In this document: positions 7,580-15,356 of the stretch, piece by piece | Layout of the letters: the number at the start of each line of letters is the position of its first letter | Numbering within the stretch: the stretch's first letter is position 1 | NCBI GenBank assembly: GCA_003131925.1 | Contig: PKWC01000148.1 | Location: forward strand, 4,241 to 23,192 | DNA from: Alphaproteobacteria bacterium | Lineage (GTDB): Bacteria > Pseudomonadota > Alphaproteobacteria > Micropepsales > Micropepsaceae | Reading direction: 5' to 3' | Length of the DNA: 18,952 nucleotides | Made by a program: the position numbers and the translations under genes | Notes under the pieces: generated by a model | Databases searched by the model: none | The model's input: the letters and a program-made list of their open reading frames with translations, nothing else | What the model was told of the DNA's origin: nothing

Positions 7580-10231
7580 ATGGCGGCTTCCGTCTGCATC
7601 GTCAGCAACGAGATCTATCCTATCGACAAGGGCGGAATCGGCCGCCTGATGTACAATTTCGCCATCACTAACGCCCGGAGCGACGCGGCCGCCCATCTGC
7701 ATTTTCTTCTGGGTCCGAAGCTTGCAACATCGGCAGCCGCAATCGAATCCACCTACTCGGGGCTTGCGACAATCCATTTCTGCTCCGGCGCGCTAGATTC
7801 ACTCGGACCGTTGGGCGAGGCCATTGGAGCGCTCCACCCAAGCGACTCGCTCGACGAGCTGATGATCGAGTCGCTGCGCTACTATGCCGGGCTGCTGGAT
7901 GCGCAGCGGCGGCACGGACGCGAATTCGACTACATCGAGTTTCCGGATTTTGGCGGCTGGGGTGCCGCGTCGCTTGCCGCCAAACGCGCCGGCCTCGCCT
8001 TTTCGAACACACGCTTCGCGGTTCGGCTGCATTCGGCCTTTTCCCTCATAGCGCATCACGAGCCGTTCATGCACCAGCCGTCACCATGGATGGCCGCCAA
8101 ATGCGATCTGGAGCGACAGTGCCTGCACGACGCCGATCTGGTTGTCGCGCATCTCGACTCGACCGCACGAACAAATGCCGAATGGTTCCGCCTGCCGTCA
8201 GAATGGATGAACAAGGTACGCGTGGAATTGCCCCCGGTGCTGCTCTCCCCGGCCGAACAATCGGCCCTCGCCGAATCGAGCGCGGAGGAGAGTGGGCGCG
8301 CTACACCGCGCGATTTTCTGTTTTCCTCGCGCCTTCAGCCGTTCAAGTGCCCCGACATTTACGTCCGCGCGGCCGTGAGATTCCTCGACGACCTGCCCGG
8401 GGCGGACAACCTGTTCCGAATCTCGTCATATGGCTGGGACGAACAGTACATCGACTGGCTGAAACGGCTTGTGCCTTCCAGGTGGCGGGATCGCGTGATT
8501 TTTCTCGATCCGTCGGATGAGGAGGAGCGCGCGCGGCTGATGATGAACAGCATCCTCGTCATCCCATCCGTTTACGAAAGCCTGTGTCTGCTGGCTTTCG
8601 AGGCGCGCCTGCTTAGAGTCAGGACTATTCTGAACCGGCGTTGTGCGGCTTTCGGCACCGAGGCGCAGCTATGGCGCGAAGGGCAAGATTGCCTGTTTTT
8701 CGATGGCGATTTCATCGGCCTCGCGAAAACCATGCAGAGCGCGCTCGCATGGACTCCCGCTCCGGCGACCCCTCTTGTGCAGAACACACCCTATTGGGAA
8801 GCGCCGGCAGACCAGCCGAACTCCGCACGCCCGCCCCGCCGGCCGCCGCTAAAGCTTGCTTACATTGGCTATGGCTCTGCCAATCCGTACGAGTTGGCAT
8901 CCGACTTGCGGGAGTTGTCGAAACGCGAGATCAACGACGTACACGTCATGGTCGCTCGCGAAGCGCTCGAAGCGGCCTCACTATCGGAAGCGGCCCTTGT
9001 TGCGTCCGGGATCGCCGTTCACCGCACAGGCTGGATCGAACCCACGGCGGCGGAGATTCAGTCCGTGATTTCGGATCTGACCGCAGAGGCGGTCGCGTTT
9101 CTTCCCGCCGGCATGAGCATCGAAGGCGAGTTGTGGACACTCGCAGCGTCGCAATTGGCAGCGTCGCCGGAAGCCGCCATATTCACGAGCCACGTTCTTG
9201 TGACGAATGAGAGCGCGACGCGGCGCGTCATGCTGAACTATGGCGACGCTCCGACCGTTGCGCTGATGAGCGATCGTGTGGCCCACAGGGCGAGCGTCTT
9301 CCGGCGCGACGCGCTGCTTGAGTTTGGGCTCTGCGATGCCGCGGGTGACCGGTGGCACGAGGATTTGTGCCTCCGACTGGTGAACGCCGGGCACAGGGTC
9401 CTTGTCGCGCCCAAGGCTCTCGTCTCGCAGACTGTAGCGGCGCGGACCTCGCGCATCCAGAGTTCGAACTTCTTCGCCACGCATCAGGACAATGCCGGTC
9501 AGCGTCTCGGTGCGCCCTATCGCCAGGCCAGTATCGCGCACCATCTGGATTCCGTTGTCGGCATCAGTCACGAGGCCTGGATCACACAACAGGAGCAGGC
9601 GCAGGCCGCGATCGCGGGGTGCGCGAGCCTTGCGCCACCGCCCTTCCGCTTCGACCAGGCCGTCCTCAAGAACTCCTCCCTCGATCCGAGCGCAGACTAC
9701 CGGGAACTCGAGATCGTGCTTCGCGGACTGTCCGTAGGCGGCGGCTGGCTTCCCTGGCTGGGAATCAAGTTCAGCCAGTACAAAGGCGAACCTCAGTTGG
9801 AATTCCGGGAAACCGGAAATGCAAGGCATCTGTTCCGCGACTGGCCGCCGTCAACCTCCGATCAATGGGGCGCCGTCGCCGTCTGGTCTGTGAGCGCAAC
9901 GTCTCATCCACATGGCGAATTCTTCGAGCAACTGCGGGAGTCCGACGCACTCAAGCTTCGGCTGCTGGTGGAGAATCTTCCGGGCGTGATCGAAACTCTG
10001 CAGCTGCCGCCGGATGAAAAAGCCGAATGGAAAGCATGCGCCAAAACCCTCGTACCGAACGGCAGTCGGCAATCCGGTGACGGCAGGATGCTTCCGGAAA
10101 CAGGAGTCCACAGACCCAAGGGCGACCGGCCGCGTGTTGCCGGTAAGTCGCGCTTGCGTGACCTTCGCCGGTTTGCGGCGCGGTCCCTGGGCCGATTGGC
10201 GTCCAGTCTGGCAGCAGGCGGCAAGGAATGA
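7580..10231 (+). CDS. Multi-domain glycosyltransferase (GT4 + degenerate GT2-like domain + C-terminal domain)
   Basis: At 883 residues this is about twice the usual GT4 length. Residues 1-390 are a GT4 module: GGIGRLMYNFA (18-28) in the first Rossmann domain, FLFSSRLQPFKCPDIY (246-261) opening the second, and VYESLCLLAFE (331-341), whose E333/E341 form the E-x7-E signature. A Pro/Ala-rich linker (about 391-422) follows. A second unit at about 423-620 looks like a decayed GT-A/GT2 fold: KLAYIGYGSAN at its start and FRRDALLEFGLCD then WHEDLCLRLVNAGHRVLVAP (592-611) at its end. It lacks an evident DxD. Residues about 690-815 form an extra domain I cannot name, and the tail is basic (RLRDLRRFAARSLGR). 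It probably transfers one sugar through the GT4 module, with the rest structural or acceptor-binding. The sulfotransferase gene overlaps its stop by four bases. Confidence 0.87.
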   Translation: MAASVCIVSNEIYPIDKGGIGRLMYNFAITNARSDAAAHLHFLLGPKLATSAAAIESTYSGLATIHFCSGALDSLGPLGEAIGALHPSDSLDELMIESLRYYAGLLDAQRRHGREFDYIEFPDFGGWGAASLAAKRAGLAFSNTRFAVRLHSAFSLIAHHEPFMHQPSPWMAAKCDLERQCLHDADLVVAHLDSTARTNAEWFRLPSEWMNKVRVELPPVLLSPAEQSALAESSAEESGRATPRDFLFSSRLQPFKCPDIYVRAAVRFLDDLPGADNLFRISSYGWDEQYIDWLKRLVPSRWRDRVIFLDPSDEEERARLMMNSILVIPSVYESLCLLAFEARLLRVRTILNRRCAAFGTEAQLWREGQDCLFFDGDFIGLAKTMQSALAWTPAPATPLVQNTPYWEAPADQPNSARPPRRPPLKLAYIGYGSANPYELASDLRELSKREINDVHVMVAREALEAASLSEAALVASGIAVHRTGWIEPTAAEIQSVISDLTAEAVAFLPAGMSIEGELWTLAASQLAASPEAAIFTSHVLVTNESATRRVMLNYGDAPTVALMSDRVAHRASVFRRDALLEFGLCDAAGDRWHEDLCLRLVNAGHRVLVAPKALVSQTVAARTSRIQSSNFFATHQDNAGQRLGAPYRQASIAHHLDSVVGISHEAWITQQEQAQAAIAGCASLAPPPFRFDQAVLKNSSLDPSADYRELEIVLRGLSVGGGWLPWLGIKFSQYKGEPQLEFRETGNARHLFRDWPPSTSDQWGAVAVWSVSATSHPHGEFFEQLRESDALKLRLLVENLPGVIETLQLPPDEKAEWKACAKTLVPNGSRQSGDGRMLPETGVHRPKGDRPRVAGKSRLRDLRRFAARSLGRLASSLAAGGKE

Positions 10232-11190
10232 AGTATTTCTTTGTTACCGGAGCCCACAAATCCGGCACCTCGTGGCTCGCGAGCATGCTGCGGTCCCATC
10301 CCGAGATAGAAATGCCGAATCAGGAAATGTGGTTCTTCGGCCATCCGAAATCCCTCGCCGGCAAACAATTGTATGGCGCGGTCGAGAAATGGCTCACACT
10401 ACCGACGGTAACGAAGGAGTTTCACAATCAACAGCCGAATCGCCTGCCCGCGAAGGTTGCGCGGGCGGCCATTACGTCGATATTGAAGACGTATCGTACG
10501 CCATCGACAAAAGCACTCGGGGACAAGAGCCCGCTTTTTTCCCTGCGCGCCACCAGGGAAATCAGGAACATCTTCCCGGAAGCCCTGCTCATTGTGATCT
10601 ATCGCGACGGACGCGACGTCGCGGTTTCCCATCATTTTCACAATCTCCGTCTCCGCGATTTTCGCAAATATGCCGACAAGACTGAAGCCGAAGCTGCCTT
10701 TAAGCATCACATTGAAGGCGAAAAGCCTGCCATTCCACTATTGCATCGCGCCACACTGGAAGAGGTGTGCCGGAACTGGGCTCAGAGCAATGTTTGCGCC
10801 GAAGCTGCAAAAGAAGAGTTCGGCGAACAATTTTTCATGACAAGCTATGAAGAGCTCTGGACGGATCCCACACCGTTTCTCGTGAGGATCTTCACCGGTC
10901 TCGGCGTTAAAGACGACAGCGACCTCGCGGAGAAAATCGCGCATTCCAAATCGTTCTCGGTGATGACGAAGGGTCGTGCACCAGGCTCGAGCGACCCCAA
11001 GAGTTTTTATCGCTACGGAGTTCCGGGCGATTGGCGGAATTATTTCGATTCGGAATCGGCAGCCCTGTTCAATGAGCTCGCAGGCGAATGGCTCATACGC
11101 CTGGGTTATGCCGAGACCTCAGATTGGCGGACGGATAAGCCGGACACACCGAGCGAGCTCGCGCTACGTCGGATGATTTCATCAAGCTAG
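10228..11190 (+). CDS. Sulfotransferase (PAPS-dependent)
   Basis: The 320-residue product carries a 5'-phosphosulfate loop AHKSGTSWL at residues 9-17 (K11) and a 3'-phosphate loop YRDGRDVAVSHHFHNL at 125-140 (R126, S134). These are the two PAPS sites of the Sulfotransfer_1/3 type. GDKSPLF (98-104), between them, matches the acceptor-loop position of bacterial carbohydrate sulfotransferases. The length is normal for the family and no export signal is present. Its ATG overlaps the upstream TGA as ATGA, so translation is coupled to the large glycosyltransferase. The natural reading is that it sulfates the sugar added by that enzyme or by its partner (inference). Its stop is TAG; a second stop follows two codons later. 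Confidence 0.92.
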   Translation: MKYFFVTGAHKSGTSWLASMLRSHPEIEMPNQEMWFFGHPKSLAGKQLYGAVEKWLTLPTVTKEFHNQQPNRLPAKVARAAITSILKTYRTPSTKALGDKSPLFSLRATREIRNIFPEALLIVIYRDGRDVAVSHHFHNLRLRDFRKYADKTEAEAAFKHHIEGEKPAIPLLHRATLEEVCRNWAQSNVCAEAAKEEFGEQFFMTSYEELWTDPTPFLVRIFTGLGVKDDSDLAEKIAHSKSFSVMTKGRAPGSSDPKSFYRYGVPGDWRNYFDSESAALFNELAGEWLIRLGYAETSDWRTDKPDTPSELALRRMISSS

Positions 11191-11263
11191 CTCGCATGAC
11201 GCCGTACGTCGACAGACAATCAGGACACGCGGAGAGGATCGGTCCAGGCCGGAGATTTGACGA

Positions 11264-12187
11264 ATGATTCTCGATGCTCGTTGCTGGAACAGGGCAAATG
11301 CAAGTGATGTTTTGCGGGACTCGGTGGGCTCCAGCCAACTCAATTATCTTTATATCCCACTTGGCAAGAATGCCAACACGCAGATCAAACATTTGCTGTG
11401 GTCGGCTGAGGTGACCCAGGCCGCATACCAATTTCCGTTCAAAGACAAGTATTTCGCCGTACACAACTACGGTTGGGCAAAAAGCACTGGCGAGTCTCCG
11501 TCGCCTTGGGATTGCTACAAAAACAATGAAATCGCCAGGTTCTTGACCGATGCCGGGGCCAGATTTTGTTTTACCGTCGTACGTAATCCCTACAGCCGCC
11601 TGCTGTCCGGATATCTGGATAAGATAGACAAAAGGCGCCGGCGTATTACGAATTCCGGGCCAAGATATTCGTTGCCCCGAACTCCGGACAATTTTGCCGA
11701 GTTCGTCGACATGGTCGCCGAGCAAAGCGATCTGGAATGCAACATCCACTGGAAAGCCCAGACATTCAAGCTTTTCTTGCCCTTCCTTCGATATGATTTT
11801 GTCGGGCGATTTGAGCAATTGTCGGATGCATTTGCTGCAATCACGCGGCGATTGGGAGGTGACCTCGCGTCCGTTCCGAGCAACCAAAGGCACAGAACCG
11901 GTGCCGATGGCCTGGTCGAGCAATTGTATGACCGGGAATTGGCCAGGAAGGTATTTGTTCGATATCGCAATGACTTCGACAGTCTCGGCTACGCGGAGGA
12001 TTACCGGCATCTTTCTCCCATCGGAGAAATAGTCCCGTGCGCCGGCTCGCAATACGTTGCACGTTTTGGCGAAATCATGGCGGTCCCACACAGGGAGCAG
12101 GCACGGGCGATTTTGCTGAGCAACGCGCTGCGCGATTCAGCTCAGCGCAATGGTGATCTCCTGATATTGCATCCTTCCTTTACTTGA
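11264..12187 (+). CDS. Sulfotransferase of the Sulfotransfer_2 type
   Basis: This 307-residue protein has the pattern of carbohydrate sulfotransferases in the Sulfotransfer_2 family. YLYIPLGKNANTQIKHLL (28-45) takes the place of the usual PKxAxT phosphosulfate loop and keeps the lysine (K35). FTVVRNPYSRLLSGYLDKI (103-121) is the RNPxxRxxSxY 3'-phosphate loop (R107, S111). It belongs to a different subfamily from the two neighbouring sulfotransferases, so it probably has its own acceptor position. A GGAG about 14 bases before the ATG at 11264 is acceptable but distant. It lies 73 bases after the previous sulfotransferase in the same direction. Parts of it are AT-richer than the genes upstream: lines I counted at 11341 and 11521 are 40% and 48% GC, against 62% at 7921. 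This hints at separate acquisition. Confidence 0.85.
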   Translation: MILDARCWNRANASDVLRDSVGSSQLNYLYIPLGKNANTQIKHLLWSAEVTQAAYQFPFKDKYFAVHNYGWAKSTGESPSPWDCYKNNEIARFLTDAGARFCFTVVRNPYSRLLSGYLDKIDKRRRRITNSGPRYSLPRTPDNFAEFVDMVAEQSDLECNIHWKAQTFKLFLPFLRYDFVGRFEQLSDAFAAITRRLGGDLASVPSNQRHRTGADGLVEQLYDRELARKVFVRYRNDFDSLGYAEDYRHLSPIGEIVPCAGSQYVARFGEIMAVPHREQARAILLSNALRDSAQRNGDLLILHPSFT

Positions 12188-12250
12188 CCAACGGGAGATT
12201 GGGCGCTTGCGTGCAAAAGTCATGTTTACTTTGGAACACGGAGAATTGTC

Positions 12251-12814
12251 ATGAGTGAGCGCGCATCTGCGAGGAGGCAGGTTCTTGAGTTGATCCCAAA
12301 AGACGCTGTAGGTGCGGAGATCGGCGTCCACCTTGGTGATTTCTCGGCGCAAATCCTGAAGGTCGCTTGCCCGCGCGCACTTCATCTGATCGATCCGTGG
12401 TTATACCTCCCACAGTCCGCATACCGGAGTTCATGGTACGGAGGCCTAAGGCATAATCAACAGGAAATGGACGAAAGGTAGGCGAAAGTTTGCGCACAAT
12501 TTGCGGCCGAAATGCAAAAACGGCAAATCGTCGTGCATCGTGGATTTGCTTCGGACGTAGCCAAACAATTTAACCAGGGAGAACTCGATTTTCTATACAT
12601 AGGCGGCGATCATACCTACAAGGGCGTATCGGCCGACATCGAGTGTTATTGCGAAAAACTCAAGATCGACAGCGTGTTGATCGCGGACGATTATAGTCTC
12701 GGTGGTTGGTGGGGCGACGGGGTTGTCGGGGCCGTTCACGACGCCCTAAGCACGAGACAATGTATCGTGGTATTCGCATTGGGAAACCAAATTGTATTGA
12801 AGCGGATTGGATGA
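12251..12814 (+). pseudogene. Class I SAM methyltransferase interrupted by an in-frame amber stop
   Basis: One continuous frame of 188 codons is split by a TAG at 12479-12481 (codon 77). The part before it has GAEIGVHLGDFSAQIL (21-36), the SAM-binding glycine motif, and LHLIDPW (44-50). The part after it continues in the same frame with IVVHRGFASDVAKQF, LDFLYIGGDHTYKGVSADIE and LIADDYSLGGWWGDGV, which are the second half of the same fold. In relatives the TAG codon is usually an aromatic or other residue within a -DERYxxV- type helix, so a single base change would explain it. The Y-I-G-G-D-H stretch also has Gly where Asp is usual, a second possible lesion. A well spaced GGAG (7 bases) precedes the ATG. 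It is probably a recent pseudogene; readthrough or a sequencing error are alternatives. It would have methylated a sugar or similar small acceptor. Confidence 0.85.
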
Positions 12815-13045
12815 ATTTGACTGAACGTTGGATTGCAGTGAAAGCTGCCTTGCAGCACGCCTTGGCGGCAAGCGCGGACGCCTGAAAGTGCGAACGCTGT
12901 GGGCGCCGCTGAGATTTCCACAGTTACCCCATTGTCCTATGCGTCGACGGAGCGGGAATTGCACACCAAAGCTCGTGTTGGCGGCGGCCGCGAACGTTGA
13001 TACATTGGGAGAGAAGACGCACGTCTGTCCCTGAGTGGCGCGATA

Positions 13046-14251
13046 ATGTATGAACCTGCGGTGATCGAAGGTTGGAAAAAACTTCGGTTTCATTTTTTTC
13101 CGGAGTCGCAAATTCGTCGATTGCGCGACATGTCGGGTGATCTCTCGATTTCCCTGGTTCGGCCCAGCCTTGTTGAAATACCCGGGGGTGTCACGACCCA
13201 GGGAGCCGCTGACGGCAAGACAATTTCTGGAGTTTATGATCGCAACAACTGTCTCGTTGCGTCCTCTTTTCGGATACGTGGAAAGGACGGTCGGGTGGAT
13301 GGGGACGCCGAACCCGATGACTTATCCAAAGCAGTGCGAGATGAACGAGATGCTTATTATCTCGGTCGCGGATCGAGTCACTACGGCCACTTTATCCTGG
13401 AAACCCTGTCCCGCGCGTGGGCGTGGAACGAATTTGGACGGGATCGCGTGCCGGTATTGCAATCGTCGGTTCCCCAATTCGCGCGCGCGTTCTTGGCGCT
13501 AATCCCTGAGTTGGCCGAACGGATTGAGATCATCAGTGCTCCAAGGCGCTTCCGAAACATTCTGGTGCCGGGCGCAAGCTTCGTCATCGCCCGCGAAGCC
13601 CACGTTGAATTTAAGCGCATGTGTGAGCGCATGGCTGGGCACGCGATGATCCGTTCCGAGCCCGTTACCGATCAGCCGCTTTATCTGTCCCGCGCAGGTC
13701 TCAGTTTGAGTCGCCGAACGCTCGAGGGAGAAACGTGGCTGGAACGATCGCTTGAAAGAGAGGGCTTTCTGATCGTCCGGCCCGAGACTTTGCCCGTCGC
13801 GGAACAGATTGCCCTTGTAAACCGACACCGGTGGATAATTTCGCCGCAGGGCTCCGCATGTCATACAAGGCTGTTCTCGCGAATTTGCACAAATTTCGTA
13901 ACCGTTACGTCAGATTACCTAAATCCGAATTACATGCTCTGTGACCTCCTGTGCGAGGGCACGTCGCACTACCTGAATGCGCTCGCGCAGCCGCAGATCG
14001 GAACCCGGGTGCGTCTGGCGAGGTTCTGGGAACCGCGGCTGCTCGACCGGGTGCGGCTTCTGGGCGCGCTGAGGCAGCTGGGGCTGGTTCGGAATTCCGC
14101 AGTCTTCGACGATCCGGCGCCGGATCTCAACGGGTACAAGCTCAGATGGATCGAGGCGGCTCGAGCGCAGATGAAGACAAGGCCGGATGACAAAAAAAAG
14201 CTGCTGGAAGCAATCGACGAAGTGACCGCGTCCCTGGATGCAACCGAATGA
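13046..14251 (+). CDS. Glycosyltransferase family 61 (DUF563-like), copy A
   Basis: The 401-residue product has the ordered motifs of GT61: SSHYGHFILETLSRAWAW (110-127), LYLSRA (212-217), EGFLIVRPETLPVAEQ (239-254) and SPQGSACHT (266-274). GT61 enzymes move sugars such as xylose or other pentoses and hexoses in plants and animals. Bacterial members are found in polysaccharide clusters with unknown specificity. It aligns without gaps over its first 220 residues with copy B, 2311 bases downstream, and by eye more than half the residues are the same. Only a weak ribosome site precedes the ATG. The 230 bases upstream hold no gene I can recognise, only a small palindrome AGACGCACGTCT at 13015-13026. 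It converges with a methyltransferase relic; the 177 bases between them hold nothing I recognise. Confidence 0.9.
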   Translation: MYEPAVIEGWKKLRFHFFPESQIRRLRDMSGDLSISLVRPSLVEIPGGVTTQGAADGKTISGVYDRNNCLVASSFRIRGKDGRVDGDAEPDDLSKAVRDERDAYYLGRGSSHYGHFILETLSRAWAWNEFGRDRVPVLQSSVPQFARAFLALIPELAERIEIISAPRRFRNILVPGASFVIAREAHVEFKRMCERMAGHAMIRSEPVTDQPLYLSRAGLSLSRRTLEGETWLERSLEREGFLIVRPETLPVAEQIALVNRHRWIISPQGSACHTRLFSRICTNFVTVTSDYLNPNYMLCDLLCEGTSHYLNALAQPQIGTRVRLARFWEPRLLDRVRLLGALRQLGLVRNSAVFDDPAPDLNGYKLRWIEAARAQMKTRPDDKKKLLEAIDEVTASLDATE

Positions 14252-14428
14252 AAATCCTTCGGCCGCGGGCATGTCGCAGGAATTCATTCGCTTCTCGTCA
14301 TTCGCCGATCAGCGCCTTCCTGCTACTGTCTCTAAGAAACTACCGGAACGGATAGGCCGGGCGACGCTCGTAATCGTGGAGACTTGACCGCCGCCATGGC
14401 AGTACCATGAGTATGCCGGAAAAACACC

Positions 14429-14775
14429 TTATCCGTGAGCATCGCGCGTCCGCGGATAGCGGAATGCCCTCCTCTTGCCGTGCCTTCCGCGTTCGAATAC
14501 GACGATGCTGTCATAAAAGTGCGTGGATAATGTCGAATCTGTGAACTTCGTGGCGTTGCGCACGTGTACACCGCTGAGCTCGTCGATAAGTTGCTTGCAG
14601 AGTTCGATGAAGGTCCCCTCGCTCCGCGAACCGCCACCGTATTTTTCCCAGTATGCCGTGTGCATGTCCTCAACCATATAGACTCCATTCCGGTCCAGCC
14701 TCGGATAGAGATGCCGAACACTTGAAGCAACATCGTCTATCTGGTGACTGCCATCGTCGAGGACGATATCCGGCA
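14429..14775 (-). pseudogene. C-terminal part of a class I SAM methyltransferase (relic, paralog of 16782-17429)
   Basis: The last ~115 residues match the C-terminal half of the intact methyltransferase downstream at roughly three quarters of positions. Shared stretches include DDGSH, HLYPRLDRNGVYMVEDMHTA, EGTFIELCK and HFYDSIVVFERGRHG. The first ~105 residues, including the SAM-binding glycine motif, are absent. In their place the frame runs upstream into a decayed sulfotransferase read out of frame. Homology to the other copy stops near 14773 (matching 17123). Without its cofactor-binding half it cannot be active. It faces GT61 copy A tail to tail, the same arrangement as the intact pair. 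Confidence 0.85.
14476..14775. repeat. Nucleotide-level repeat, copy 1 (methyltransferase tail)
   Basis: This stretch aligns without gaps to 16826-17123 at a constant offset of 2350. Identical blocks include 14476-14500 with 16826-16850 (25 bases) and 14652-14680 with 17002-17030 (29 bases). Such blocks mean a fairly recent duplication, not distant paralogy. Confidence 0.85.
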
Positions 14776-15150
14776 AAACCTCTCCGCACACGGCTACTTC
14801 GGGAGCATTCTGGAAAACTCCCCGTACCATTCGTCGTTGCGCGCTGCTTTGGCGATCAGGCTGAGACAGTAGACGCGTACAAGCTTTTCCTCTGACGGCA
14901 GGGTGCCTGCCAGAGTCCCCTGTATTGCCCTGAGCATGTTGTCGAGACGCTGCGCATCGTGCGCGAAGGTTTGCGAATCCGTATCGGATTTGTCGTTGGG
15001 ATGCACGCGGTTGAAAAAATGAATTTCCTTGAATGGCGGCAGCCAGGTATCGGAGTGCTACCGCAGGACCCAGTGCAGCCACGTCGTTCCCGCCTTCTGG
15101 GCGCCAATGCACAGGAAGTCGGGATAGCGAAGCCTTTGCTGGCCGTTCAT
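14776..15150 (-). pseudogene. Sulfotransferase N-terminal half, amber stop plus frameshift, fused to a methyltransferase tail
   Basis: From an ATG at 15150 the minus strand reads MNGQQRLRYPDFLCIGAQ then KAGTTWLHWVLR. This is a clear sulfotransferase opening with the PAPS loop at residues 15-25 (K19). Codon 31 is TAG (15058-15060). The same frame then continues for 87 codons with HSDTWLPPFKEIHFFNRV, the expected next segment, so TAG most simply replaced CAG. After EWYGEFSRMLPK the frame ends at a TAG (14794-14796). In the neighbouring frame VCGEVLPD follows, resembling the GExxPxY segment that comes next in the family, so a one-base indel is likely near 14797. Beyond LPD the sequence turns into the methyltransferase tail. 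The 3'-phosphate loop and C-terminal half are missing. An AGAAGG lies about 11 bases before the ATG. It is a dead chimera. Confidence 0.82.
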
Positions 15151-15356
15151 ACCGGATAGAACCTTCTGTCGATGGTTTGCCTGCGGCCGCCCGAATGGAA
15201 GTCCTTACGGGGCAGTCGGTAGCGGATATGCAACACACCCTGCCGATTTCAATGCGATTGTGAAGCCGCGCACGCATCGCGATAACGCTTTATTGGCCCG
15301 TCGGAAACAAGCTGCTACGGTTCCCGACCGATGCATGTCTGGAGCCGTGCTACGCG

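Noticed and set aside
6377..10231. One 1284-residue glycosyltransferase produced by reading through TAG 7577-7579
   Set aside because: A well spaced TGGAG precedes the ATG at 7580 and the downstream protein begins exactly as a normal GT4 enzyme does, so two genes are the simpler reading.
13015..13026. Palindrome AGACGCACGTCT upstream of GT61 A
   Set aside because: Five-base arms around CA are expected by chance; there is no second copy upstream of GT61 B.
12828..13034. 68-codon plus-strand open frame between the broken methyltransferase and GT61 A
   Set aside because: No ribosome site, no recognisable motif and Arg/Pro-rich; treated as non-coding.
14797..15277. N-terminal half of a continuous 282-codon minus-strand frame taken as one protein
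   Set aside because: Upstream of about 14800 that frame is out of phase with the recognisable sulfotransferase sequence, so the apparent protein is an artefact of the broken chimera.
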